DNA of 8,415 nt. It comes from an uncultured Woeseiaceae bacterium (GTDB lineage: Bacteria > Pseudomonadota > Gammaproteobacteria > Woeseiales > Woeseiaceae). Numbering within the stretch: position 1 is the stretch's first letter; every line of letters begins with the position of its first letter. Under the pieces are notes generated by a model that saw only the letters and a program-made list of their open reading frames with translations, searched no databases and was not told the DNA's origin. The stretch lies in NCBI GenBank assembly GCA_947259435.1, contig CAMYMP010000057.1, positions 1 to 8,415 on the forward strand, read 5' to 3'. The translations under genes and the position numbers were made by a program. Below, in pieces: positions 1 through 7,018 of the stretch.

Positions 1-230
1 TCGAGGAGCGCGACGGCCGCATCACGTGAGGACCAGCCCATCTGCTCTTTGACGATAGTGGTCTTGCCCGAGCCCGTGGGTCCCTGTAGCAATGCTATAC
101 CATTGGCCTTGGCCAGCGCTGCGGACAAGAACCGCAGCGCGTCCTGATGCGAATGGTAGGCGACGATGAGCGAGTCATCAGCTTCTTCCCCAAACGCCTT
201 GCTGGCTAGTGTCCAACTGTGCTTTCGCAT
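1..230 (-). CDS. P-loop (AAA/ExeA-like) ATPase, N-terminal part, cut by window edge
   Basis: The minus strand is open from an ATG at 230 to the left edge and gives 76 residues with no stop. The protein starts MRKHSWTLAS. A short helical stretch (HQDALRFLSAALA, about residues 28-40) leads into a hydrophobic strand and a perfect Walker A loop, GPTGSGKTT at residues 50-58, so it binds ATP. A helix that selects for a bait residue followed closely by the P-loop resembles the ExeA/GspA group and other envelope or secretion-associated AAA ATPases. Walker B and everything downstream lie outside the window, so the subfamily is a guess. The sequence before the ATG (rc AAGAAAATCCT) is only a weak ribosome site. 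The gene is divergent from the Lon-like protease, with 178 nt between the two starts. That it is a real coding frame is well supported by the intact P-loop. Confidence 0.8.
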   Translation of the reverse strand, partial: MRKHSWTLASKAFGEEADDSLIVAYHSHQDALRFLSAALAKANGIALLQGPTGSGKTTIVKEQMGWSSRDAAVALL

Positions 231-408
231 AGGATTTTCTTGATATTATTATTTGCCAAATTATTGCGCTTATACGCGGTCCCGCGTGGCCGAGATTCCA
301 TAATGCGGCTAATCGGGAGGCCAGCCCATTTGCGGGTATCACGTAGATATTTGCCTGCACGCCTATGGTCTCATATCTACAGAGACTTTCCATAATCTCC
401 GGTGTGTC
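231..408. promoter_or_regulatory. Divergent intergenic region, AT-rich near the ATPase side
   Basis: This 178-nt gap separates the divergent ATPase and Lon-like genes, so it must hold a promoter for each. Positions 231-275 are strikingly AT-rich compared with the flanks. On the plus strand the best spaced pair I see is TTGCCT (351-356) and TATCTA (374-379), 17 nt apart, which would start transcription about 25 nt before the protease. The match to consensus is modest (4/6 and 3/6). No convincing hexamer pair was found for the minus-strand ATPase, nor a complete heat-shock sigma32 promoter. Confidence 0.3.
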
Positions 409-2832
409 GTGCACATGAACGTCAGTGCGTTTCGTGAATTCGAAGTTTCGGCCAGCTCGTTGCGGAAATCGTGCGATCTGGAGGCCTCTGGCTTCCGGAC
501 TAGCGCGGATTTTCCGCCCGCAGCGCAGCGTCTCGGGCAGCAGCGCGCTATCGATGCCATTCGCTTCGGGCTCCAGATTCGGGACGACGGGCACAACGTC
601 TTCGTCCTTGGCCCCGCGGGCGCCAACCGGCACGGTCTGGCCGAAGAGCTGGCCAAAGAGCGCGCATCGAGCGAATCGCCGCCCGGCGACTGGTGTTACG
701 TCAACAATTTCGCCGATCCTGAAAGACCGCACAATCTACACTTTCCGTCAGGGCGCGGCCGTGAATTTCGCAAGGACATGCTGGACCTGATCGAGGATCT
801 GCGCGTCGCCATTCCTGCTACGTTCGAGAGTGACGACTATCGCGCCCAGCTGAAGGCGGTTGAAGAGAAAACCCAGAAAGAAGTCGAAGCGCATGCGAAA
901 ACTCTCGAAGATCGCGCCAAGAGCGAGAACATCGCCGTTCTGCAAACGCCGACGGGTTATGTGCTGGCGCCGATCCGTGACGGCAAGGTCATCGATGACA
1001 AGGAGTTCTCCAAGCGCCCCGCTGCGGAACGCGAGGCCGTCAAGGAAGCGATCGAGCGGCTGAGTGAAGAGCTGCAAACGCATATCGAACAGATTCCGAA
1101 GCTGCAGAAGAAGCACCGGGAACGAGTTAAAGCCCTGAATCGCGAAGTCACCGAGCACGCCGTCGGCGTGCCGCTTTCTGACCTAATGGAGAAATACCTC
1201 ACGCTGCCTGCGGTCGTCGCGTACCTCGAAGAAGTTCGCAATAACATCGTCGACAATGCAGACGACTTCCAGGCATCCGAATCGTCATCATTACCTTTTC
1301 TGCGCCGCGATCCGTCGCAGTCGTTCGGCCAGTACGAGGTCAACCTCGTGGTCAGTAACGATGAGAAAGCCGCCGCGCCGGTTATTTTCGAACCTAACCC
1401 CAGCTACACGAATATCATCGGCAAGATCGAGCACCGGGCCGAGATGGGCGCCCTTCTGACCGATTTTCGGATGATCCGGCCAGGGGCGCTCCTGGCGGCC
1501 AATGGCGGCTACCTGATCCTCGATATGCACCGTATTCTGAGCCGTCCGTTCACCTGGGAGGCCCTGAAGCAGGCACTGTTCGCCAAACGGGTGCGCATCG
1601 AATCGCCAGGCGAGGCCTATGGCTTCGTCAGCACGACCACATTGCAGCCTGAGCCGATTCCGCTCGACGTCAAAGTGATTCTGGTCGGGGAACGGTGGCT
1701 GTACCACTTACTGGCCATCTACGACAGAGAGTTTGACGACCTCTTCAAAGTGGCCGCCGACCTCGACGATGACCTCGAACGAACCGGGGATAATGTCGAT
1801 GCCTATGCCTCGCTGATTGCCACCCGAATTCGCGAGAAAGAGCTGCTGCCGTTCGGTCTCGACGCCATGCAGAAGATCGTGGAGCAGCGTGCCAGACGCG
1901 CCGATGACAGCGAAAGGCTGTCGATGCACATGGGCTCCCTCGAGGATCTCCTGACACAGTCCGACTTTTGGGCGCGGCAGCGCGATGCTCAGACTGTCGA
2001 CGCGAGTGACGTTGCGAAAGCAATTGCCGAGATGGCCAGACGGCTCGGTCGGATGCGCTCGAGAATCATCGATGCGATCCAGCGCGACACACTGCTTATC
2101 GACACTGACGGTAGTTGCGTCGGACAGGTCAATGGCCTGTCCGTGACCGATCTCGGCGACTATCGCTTCGGGCATCCCGTCCGAATTACCGCAACCACCC
2201 GCATCGGCTCGGGTCGCGTTGTGGATATCGAGCGTGAAGTCGAGCTTGGCGGTCCGATACACTCGAAGGGTGTCATGATCCTGGCCGCAGTCCTGTCCGC
2301 GCGTTACGCCAGAGAACTGCCGCTTTCGCTGCATGCCAATATCGTCTTCGAGCAATCTTATGGCGGCGTCGAAGGTGACAGCGCGTCGGTTGCCGAACTC
2401 TGTGCCTTATTGTCGTCGCTCGCTGATAGTCCGATTCGCCAGAACATCGCAGTGACCGGTTCGACCAACCAACTCGGCCGCGTCCAGGTTATTGGGGGTG
2501 TCAACGAAAAGATCGAAGGCTTTTTCGATCTCTGCAAGGAGCGAGGGCTCGACGGAACCCATGGCGTCATCATTCCGCACGACAACGTCAAGCATCTGAT
2601 GTTGCGCGAAGATGTCGTCGAAGCGGTTGAACAGGGACAGTTCAGCGTCTTCGCGGTAAAGAGCGTCGACGAGGCGCTCTCTATATTGACAGGTGTGGAG
2701 GCAGGCCAACGCGACGACAACGGTGAGTTCCCTGCCGGTTCGATCAACCAACTAGTCGAACAACAGCTGATCCACTACGCCGGGCTGCGCAAGACATTCG
2801 CGGAGGGCTCGAACGGCGATGAGAAAGAGTGA
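409..2832 (+). CDS. Lon-like AAA protease (COG1067 / LonB-type, AAA_32 + Lon C-terminal protease domain)
   Basis: This 807-codon protein has the layout of long COG1067 proteins: a split ATPase region, a helical/coiled insert (about residues 145-250), a helical lid, and a C-terminal Lon peptidase domain (about 565-770). The peptidase site is intact: EGDSAS, characteristic of LonB-type enzymes, places the nucleophile at Ser658, and GGVNEKIEG places Lys701. They lie 43 residues apart, the same spacing as Ser679/Lys722 in E. coli Lon. The expected role is degradation of cytoplasmic proteins. The ATPase site is odd: the P-loop position reads GPAGANRH (68-75), with Asn and Arg in place of the usual Gly-Lys and no Ser/Thr, and the Walker B-like strand reads GGYLILDMHRIL (366-377), with no Glu after Asp. 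The start is GTG 409 or, as likely, ATG 415; neither has a strong SD. The 3' end overlaps the next gene by 14 nt. Confidence 0.93.
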   Translation: MHMNVSAFREFEVSASSLRKSCDLEASGFRTSADFPPAAQRLGQQRAIDAIRFGLQIRDDGHNVFVLGPAGANRHGLAEELAKERASSESPPGDWCYVNNFADPERPHNLHFPSGRGREFRKDMLDLIEDLRVAIPATFESDDYRAQLKAVEEKTQKEVEAHAKTLEDRAKSENIAVLQTPTGYVLAPIRDGKVIDDKEFSKRPAAEREAVKEAIERLSEELQTHIEQIPKLQKKHRERVKALNREVTEHAVGVPLSDLMEKYLTLPAVVAYLEEVRNNIVDNADDFQASESSSLPFLRRDPSQSFGQYEVNLVVSNDEKAAAPVIFEPNPSYTNIIGKIEHRAEMGALLTDFRMIRPGALLAANGGYLILDMHRILSRPFTWEALKQALFAKRVRIESPGEAYGFVSTTTLQPEPIPLDVKVILVGERWLYHLLAIYDREFDDLFKVAADLDDDLERTGDNVDAYASLIATRIREKELLPFGLDAMQKIVEQRARRADDSERLSMHMGSLEDLLTQSDFWARQRDAQTVDASDVAKAIAEMARRLGRMRSRIIDAIQRDTLLIDTDGSCVGQVNGLSVTDLGDYRFGHPVRITATTRIGSGRVVDIEREVELGGPIHSKGVMILAAVLSARYARELPLSLHANIVFEQSYGGVEGDSASVAELCALLSSLADSPIRQNIAVTGSTNQLGRVQVIGGVNEKIEGFFDLCKERGLDGTHGVIIPHDNVKHLMLREDVVEAVEQGQFSVFAVKSVDEALSILTGVEAGQRDDNGEFPAGSINQLVEQQLIHYAGLRKTFAEGSNGDEKE
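2802..2807 (+). promoter_or_regulatory. Ribosome binding site inside the protease 3' end, for the overlapping gene
   Basis: GGAGGG lies within the last codons of the Lon-like gene, 11 nt before the ATG at 2819. The spacing is slightly long but usable. Together with the 14-nt gene overlap it supports coupled translation of the downstream gene by ribosomes finishing the protease. Confidence 0.55.
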
Positions 2833-3283
2833 GCAACAACCGCGCATAGATCGCGTCGTGATCGCGATTACCGAACTTGCCCCGCTGCAGCAGATGTGGG
2901 GCGAAGCGCTGCAGTTCCTCGAGGAATCGCGGGCCGAAGTCCACGCCCTGTTCGTGGAAGACGAGCGGTGGCATCGCGCTGCCAGCCTGCCGTTTACCCG
3001 TGAGATTTCACGCGTCAGCGGCACGCATGCGGACTTCACGTTGCAGCGCGCCATCGAGGTACACAAGGCGGCCATTGACCGCGTACGGCAGCAATTGCAG
3101 CAACTCGCCGCCGAATCGCAAAGAGAGTTCGCATTCGAGGTGCTGTCTGCATCGGATCAGAAGCGAGTCCGGGAGCTCGTGGCGGGAGGCCAGTGCATCG
3201 TCATAGCCCCCGCGGTTCTGGCAGACCAGCCCGTGATCAAGGAGCTGCAACAACTGGGCTGCCGCATCGTACTGGTCCAATAG
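2819..3283 (+). CDS. Universal-stress-protein-like (Rossmann-type alpha/beta) protein, partner of the Lon-like protease
   Basis: This is a soluble protein of 154 residues with no signal peptide or membrane segment. The order of elements resembles a UspA fold: a first strand RVVIAI (12-17), a helix, a second strand ending in ALFVED (43-48), a long charged helix (about 76-102, rich in Gln, Arg and Ala), a strand FAFEVLS (104-110), a strand CIVIAPAV (126-133) and a final strand RIVLV (149-153). The C-terminal Gly-rich nucleotide-binding loop of ATP-binding Usp proteins is not visible, so ATP binding is doubtful. I recognise the ALFVED...LPF pattern as that of a conserved hypothetical group with remote Usp similarity, not a named protein. 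It starts 14 nt inside the protease gene, with an SD at 2802-2807, so the two should be made together. An adaptor or regulatory role toward the protease is inference from that arrangement only. Confidence 0.8.
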   Translation: MRKSEQQPRIDRVVIAITELAPLQQMWGEALQFLEESRAEVHALFVEDERWHRAASLPFTREISRVSGTHADFTLQRAIEVHKAAIDRVRQQLQQLAAESQREFAFEVLSASDQKRVRELVAGGQCIVIAPAVLADQPVIKELQQLGCRIVLVQ

Positions 3284-3358
3284 TGACGGCAGCATGCGCG
3301 CGGAGCCGACGGGCATGGCTAGCCGCTTCCATTCGCGTGTAGACTAATTTCTCTGTGT

Positions 3359-3434
<76 letters not shown>

Positions 3435-3494
3435 ACTCTACTCGGAGTGCCCGCGCGAGAATTATTGTGTCATGCCGCCAGGGAATTCTGCGTC

Positions 3495-4310
3495 TCACGT
3501 CGGCTCGAACGTGATGCTTATTGCAAAAAAGTTCGCGGTGTTCATGCCCGAAAGAAGGAAATAGTAACTTCCCGGCGGGTCATTCGGACTTGGACTCTCC
3601 ATGGCGAAGCCGGTCATCACAGCGCCCTCATAAATCCCGATAGGATCGGTGCAACTTTCCATCGTCCATTCGACCGCAAGAAAGCTGTAATTAGCGTCAA
3701 TGATGGAAACGACACCATTCACAGTGCAGTTTGCGCCATTGTGGTACATGCCGAACAGTGTTCCATCGGCCGTGATATTAAGCATGTTCGTAGCTGGTCG
3801 AGTTGGCCATGTGTAATTTCCAGCAATGGCGTCCAATGACGACCCCACGGTATAACCCGGCTGCGGTGTCATCGTGAAGTCTTCGTCATAGACAATGCCG
3901 TTGTTGTCCGAACAAACAATGTTAACCGTCAGGATTGATCGTTCCCTCACCGTTCCCGACAACGTGCAAGCCAGGTCAACCGGACTGGGGCCACCTGCGG
4001 GTTGAATACCGCGCGCCTGCAATACGCCATTGACCTGATCCGTGCCCATAATGTCAACTGACCCGGCACCAAATGTCGGCCCATCTGTGACTGCTGCGAC
4101 ATGAAAGACGGCACGAACGTCGCCCGTTTCTGAAATATAGAGATGAACGGGATTCGAATTGTTGTCGAGCACAAACCATTGACTGCCTGGCGACTGCACC
4201 GTTGCCGGGGGAGGCGGTGGACCTTGTGAAATCGGTGCACCGTTACGACCACCACCGCCGCAGCCGGCAAGCAGTAGACATAACGTCGCGATTACTGCAG
4301 CAAATCTCAT
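3495..4310 (-). CDS. Secreted lipoprotein of unknown function
   Basis: The start at ATG 4310 is chosen because it places a textbook lipoprotein signal at the N-terminus: MRFAAV, a hydrophobic core, then the lipobox LAGC with Cys17 as the lipidated residue. GGAAGG (4323-4328) lies 12 nt upstream. An in-frame GTG at 4406 would bury the signal behind 32 extra residues. After Cys17 come a Gly run and a Gly/Pro-rich linker with five consecutive prolines, then a beta-rich domain to residue 271. With Gly at +2 (no Asp), outer-membrane delivery is expected. The mature domain has four further cysteines (in LACTLSG, NIVCSDN, GANCTVNG, MESCTD), suggesting two disulfides. The pattern AGNYTW..NITADGTLFG..CTVNG..SIID resembles uncharacterised proteobacterial lipoproteins with small beta-sheet modules. 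I cannot assign a function. It is probably the last gene of the minus-strand run, 99 nt after the DUF899 gene. Confidence 0.85.
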   Translation of the reverse strand: MRFAAVIATLCLLLAGCGGGGRNGAPISQGPPPPPATVQSPGSQWFVLDNNSNPVHLYISETGDVRAVFHVAAVTDGPTFGAGSVDIMGTDQVNGVLQARGIQPAGGPSPVDLACTLSGTVRERSILTVNIVCSDNNGIVYDEDFTMTPQPGYTVGSSLDAIAGNYTWPTRPATNMLNITADGTLFGMYHNGANCTVNGVVSIIDANYSFLAVEWTMESCTDPIGIYEGAVMTGFAMESPSPNDPPGSYYFLLSGMNTANFFAISITFEPT

Positions 4311-4409
4311 TTCGCAATACTGCCTTCCAATCAACCGCGACGCCAGCTGCGCCGATCGGTCCAACGTGAGTCGAACCGCCAACGTACTCGCAGGTCCGAC
4401 CGTCACGGT

Positions 4410-5009
4410 TCAGTCGATCAAGTTTTGGCCGCCATCATCCAGTGTCTTGGGACGCCGCCAGTAATTATACTGCGGCGTCCAGTCGGCACCGCTCAGCCCG
4501 GCCATGCCGAGCAGATTCCATATCGAGCAATACAAGTCCCCGGGCCCAAACACAGCAACGTTTTTTCGCGTTATGTGACTCCCCTCGCGCTCATAGACAA
4601 CCGCGCCGGGCGTGTTGCGCTCACCTTCCATGACCGTTTGCTCCTGAATATATTGACCACCACCGTGCGAGGCGAGTCGAAAACGCCAGCTGCGCGAGTT
4701 TGCGAAGGTACGCTGCACATTGGGCGAGTCCTTCGACACGAGCACGACGGACAATGCCGATTCGAGATGCGGCAGGAAACCATTGAATCCATCGGCCCAA
4801 AGCGTGCAGTAGCGGCAACCCTGTCCCATATTGTGAATGACGAGCAGTCGGTCATGCTCGCCGAACAGCTCGAGTAACGTGACCTCACCGTCCAATGTTG
4901 AAAACGTGTAGTTCTGTACTTCGTCGCCGGAGTTCGCTTTCTTGAGCTCGTTGAGTTTTGCCGTGAGTTCGAATATCTGATGCTCGATTTTTGAAATTTC
5001 GTCGTTCAT
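4410..5009 (-). CDS. DUF899-family thioredoxin-like protein with CxxC motif
   Basis: This is a cytoplasmic protein of 199 residues and no signal peptide. Residues 4-25 form a short charged helix or coiled coil. Next come YTFSTLDGEVTL, a strand LLVIHNMG (55-62) and the redox-type motif GCRYCTLWADGFNG with Cys65 and Cys68. The phrase WADGFNG after CxxC is typical of DUF899, a thioredoxin-superfamily group often described as predicted dithiol-disulfide oxidoreductases; its physiological substrate is unknown. Near the C-terminus, FGPGDLYCSIWN and the tail DWTPQYNYWRRP fit the shorter members of the family. The start is decided by GGAGGAG, 6 nt before ATG 5009. An upstream in-frame TTG at 5054, which overlaps the previous stop, is less likely. 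It follows the small membrane-protein gene by 41 nt. Confidence 0.88.
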   Translation of the reverse strand: MNDEISKIEHQIFELTAKLNELKKANSGDEVQNYTFSTLDGEVTLLELFGEHDRLLVIHNMGQGCRYCTLWADGFNGFLPHLESALSVVLVSKDSPNVQRTFANSRSWRFRLASHGGGQYIQEQTVMEGERNTPGAVVYEREGSHITRKNVAVFGPGDLYCSIWNLLGMAGLSGADWTPQYNYWRRPKTLDDGGQNLID

Positions 5010-5015
5010 CGAGAG

Positions 5016-5022
5016 CTCCTCC
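5016..5022 (-). promoter_or_regulatory. Strong Shine-Dalgarno deciding the DUF899 start
   Basis: On the minus strand this reads GGAGGAG, followed by 6 nt and ATG (5009). It is one of the best ribosome sites in the window and argues against the in-frame upstream TTG at 5054. Confidence 0.8.
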
Positions 5023-5050
5023 GATAGTCGTGTTGGGGCTGACACTTCGG

Positions 5051-5410
5051 TCAATCGGCTGCCGATTCTTGTGGCTCCGCGACGGCGCCGATTCTATAGG
5101 AATCGATGATGCCGATTAGCCAACAGGCGATAAAAACCATAACGGATATATTCACACGCAGACTATCTCCACCGCTGGTGGAATCGGCGATCGCTGCGTT
5201 AATAGCACCTGTATCCAGCGGAATCTCTCCGCTGTTGATGCGATCAACGACGCTCAGCGCACTCTTGAACGCTTCGATGGCGATTACTGACACCGCAATG
5301 AGCGCAACAATCATCAGTGCCGCGCCGCGCCGGTACTTCTTCAGCACCAGATGCCCCAGACCCGGGCAGACAAGGCCCGATAGCAGCGCAGCTTTGGTCG
5401 ATCTTTTCAT
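5051..5410 (-). CDS. Small membrane protein, conserved hypothetical
   Basis: The 119-residue protein begins MKRSTKAALLSGLVCPGLGHLVL, a pattern seen in a common group of small proteobacterial membrane proteins (PGxGH after a short hydrophobic segment, then a K/R-rich turn). There are three likely membrane segments: about 7-23, about 30-47 and about 87-104. A polar loop of about 40 residues (DRINSGEIPLDTGAINAAIADS) lies between the second and third. The ATG at 5410 overlaps the marC stop as ATGA and has no SD of its own, so it is expected to be translated by coupling to marC. An open frame continues upstream to 5605, but that extension lies in the alternate frame of marC and has Arg/Asp-rich, non-membrane composition, so I reject it. 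Function unknown. Coupling to a frameshifted marC raises the question of whether it is still well expressed. Confidence 0.82.
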   Translation of the reverse strand: MKRSTKAALLSGLVCPGLGHLVLKKYRRGAALMIVALIAVSVIAIEAFKSALSVVDRINSGEIPLDTGAINAAIADSTSGGDSLRVNISVMVFIACWLIGIIDSYRIGAVAEPQESAAD

Positions 5411-5984
5411 AAGCCGCGGCCAAAATATGTGTCCAGGCCCGTCAGGAACATCTGGATCGCAATCGCGACCAGGATCATGCCCATCAAGCGTTCGATCGCA
5501 ATCAGACCGCGGGAACCCAGGCGCTCGGTGACTGCATTGCCAAACAGGACGACGATCGATGTCGCGGCCCACGCTACGGAAACAGCGATCAGCCAGACGG
5601 GCCATCGCCCGGGCTCTTCGCTCATCAGCAGCAGTTCCACCGCCAGTACCGACGGTCCTGCCACATACGGGATCGCGAGCGGCACGATGAATGGTTCGCC
5701 CTCAATATCTTCCTGCGTCGTGCGTCCGCGAATGGGAAAAACCATTCGAAGCGCGATAAGAAACAGAATCATGCCGCCTGCAATGGTCAGCGCCGGCCCG
5801 GAAATGCCGAGGACTCGCAGGAGCGGCTGTCCGAAGAACAAAAAGGCGACCATTACTGCGTACGCGATCAGAAGCTCGCGAATAATCACGCGGTTGCGCC
5901 GCGCAGAGCGGCAACAAAGAAAGGGACGTTGCCGAACGGGTCGATAACCAAAAACAGCAAGACTATCGCGGATGCCAGTGTCAA
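5407..5984 (-). pseudogene. MarC-family integral membrane protein gene, frameshifted near the 5' end
   Basis: Two reading frames together make one MarC protein. Frame 1 starts at TTG 5984 after a strong SD and reads MTLASAIVLLFLVIDPFGNV then PFFVAALRGATA, stopping at TGA 5888-5886. It carries the first membrane helix and the DPFGN motif typical of MarC. Frame 2 carries the rest: RVIIRELLIAYAV, FLFFGQPLLRVLGI, then PFIVPLAIPYVAGPS and ERLMGMILVAIAIQMFL, ending at TGA 5409-5407. The frames must join around 5890-5906. The expected linker before RVIIREL also looks about four residues short, so a small deletion (one base modulo three) fits best. I see no slippery heptamer for programmed shifting. 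Either the gene is broken, or there is a sequencing or assembly error. MarC proteins are multi-helix inner-membrane proteins of uncertain function; the old link to multiple antibiotic resistance is not supported for MarC itself. Confidence 0.85.
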
Positions 5985-5990
5985 TGTGCA

Positions 5991-5995
5991 CCTCC
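5991..5995 (-). promoter_or_regulatory. Shine-Dalgarno for a TTG start of marC
   Basis: The minus strand reads GGAGG(TG), then 6 nt after GGAGG, then TTG at 5984-5982. This selects the rare TTG start and the frame encoding the MarC N-terminus. No ATG or GTG is found in that frame near this point. Confidence 0.7.
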
Positions 5996-6036
5996 AATCG
6001 GCAAATCGTTGCCAGACAATGCTTGCATTCGAGTGA

Positions 6037-6657
6037 CTATGGCCGTGTCCTGGCCCTGCCCCAGTAGTTGTAGCACAGCATCCTGAGCCCCGGAATATAC
6101 ATTCTCTCGTCGACTGTGATATCGAAGCCGCCTTTTGAAATCAGATCCGGAATGTCGCGATTGATATTGCAGCCGCCGGCGAACCTGCTCCACGGAGAGT
6201 TCAGCCGATGCTGCCAGCGGCGTACACTCTCGTCGGGCGCAAGGCCGTGCTCACAGAAAAGCAGGCTCCCGCCCGGCTTCAGTACCCGCCGCATGCCCTC
6301 GAGCGCGGCATTTGTGTCGGAAATGGTGCAAAGGGAGTAGGTTACGAGGACCGTATCGACACTGTTCGCCTCGAGCGGAATGCTTTCGCCGGGCAAATCA
6401 ATGAACTCGACCTCAATTTCTGATGCATCGACCATGGGCTGAGCCTTGCGCCGCATTCCCGCCGATGGCTCGAGGCCCCAGACCTTGCGGACTCGTTGCG
6501 TATCGTAGAACGGCAGGTTCAAGCCGCTGCCAAATCCGATCTCGAGGACATCGCCCTCAGCGAGAGGAACAATTTTCTCGCGCTGTTTCCGGTTAGGTTT
6601 CGCGGAGCACGCGACATCGATCAGATGCGGAAGAATACGATTCTCGTAGAACGTCAT
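6037..6657 (-). CDS. Class I SAM-dependent methyltransferase
   Basis: This is a 206-residue single-domain enzyme. Motif I is VLEIGFGSGL (37-46), the SAM-binding glycine-rich loop. GLEPS (61-65) supplies the acidic residue (Glu63) expected to hold the ribose. VDTVLVTYSLC (100-110) and RVLKPGGSLLFCEHG (124-138) fit motifs II and III. The N-terminus FYENRILPHLIDVAC, a segment rich in basic residues before motif I (PNRKQREKIVPL), and the C-terminal PGLRMLCYNYWGRA are typical of a UbiE/METTL7-like group annotated only as class I methyltransferases; lipid or thiol substrates are possible but not shown here. The start at ATG 6657 gives the full family N-terminus, though its SD is weak. It is the first gene of the minus-strand run and lies 52 nt before the marC start. 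Confidence 0.9.
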   Translation of the reverse strand: MTFYENRILPHLIDVACSAKPNRKQREKIVPLAEGDVLEIGFGSGLNLPFYDTQRVRKVWGLEPSAGMRRKAQPMVDASEIEVEFIDLPGESIPLEANSVDTVLVTYSLCTISDTNAALEGMRRVLKPGGSLLFCEHGLAPDESVRRWQHRLNSPWSRFAGGCNINRDIPDLISKGGFDITVDERMYIPGLRMLCYNYWGRARTRP

Positions 6658-6717
6658 AGCTGCACCGGGCCAACGTCGTATTTCATAGCCGTTGTTTCCG
6701 TGATTGGGTCGGTCGCA

Positions 6718-6746
6718 TTGACCGCCACGTAATGTGTCGATGTAAG
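6718..6746 (+). promoter_or_regulatory. Candidate sigma70 promoter facing the bactofilin gene
   Basis: TTGACC (6718-6723, 5/6 match) and TGTAAG (6741-6746, 4/6 match) are separated by exactly 17 nt. Transcription would begin near 6753, leaving a leader of about 280 nt before the bactofilin ATG. Such a long leader is unusual, so either it is regulatory or the true promoter is closer and weaker in sequence. Confidence 0.35.
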
Positions 6747-7018
6747 TCTAGCCGCCAGCACCGCGCTTCGCTAGGAACCGAGGCGTTACGGTGAAACCGC
6801 TCTATGCATCGAACTCCGGCGACCATTGCGTCGGCATTGAGTCGGACGCGCACACCGCAGAAAATTGTCACCAGCCACTTACAAACGCTTCCTAATGTAG
6901 TTTCGAGGAAGTGTCTTCAAAAAAAATTCCTTACGCTGGCCGCTGCTGTTATCCGCCGGATTCTGGAGTACTCTCGTTACCGATGCAGGACTTGAAATCG
7001 GCAAACGCAGAGAACGAA

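Noticed and set aside
324..331. Heat-shock sigma32 -10 element (GCCCATTT) upstream of the protease
   Set aside because: There is no CTTGAA-like -35 at the required spacing, so half a promoter is not enough.
178..732. A 184-codon open frame on the minus strand across the intergenic region and the protease 5' end
   Set aside because: It runs antisense to the Lon-like gene, overlaps the true ATPase start in another frame, and has no family-like motifs. It is a shadow frame.
3435..3494. Terminator or attachment site after the tRNA
   Set aside because: Only 3-4 bp stems without a T-run are seen, and no second copy of the tRNA 3' end occurs in the window.
5411..5605. N-terminal extension of the small membrane protein by 65 residues
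   Set aside because: The extension reads the marC coding sequence in another frame, giving Arg/Asp-rich sequence. The membrane-protein pattern begins exactly at ATG 5410.
5890..5906. Programmed -1 frameshifting in marC
   Set aside because: No slippery heptamer of the X XXY YYZ type is present at the junction, and the linker looks shortened, which fits a deletion better.
5985..5997. A start at TTG 5997 giving a continuous 196-residue MarC without a frameshift
   Set aside because: Its first about 35 residues (MEVHIDTGIRDSLAVFGYRP and on) are soluble and Arg-rich, while the alternate frame gives the MarC helix and DPFGN motif directly after a strong SD.
6908..6927. Terminator formed by the GAAG...CTTC hairpin next to the A-tract
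   Set aside because: The stem is only 4 bp, and the A-tract would give A's, not U's, after the stem on the plus strand. On the minus strand the T-run precedes the stem.
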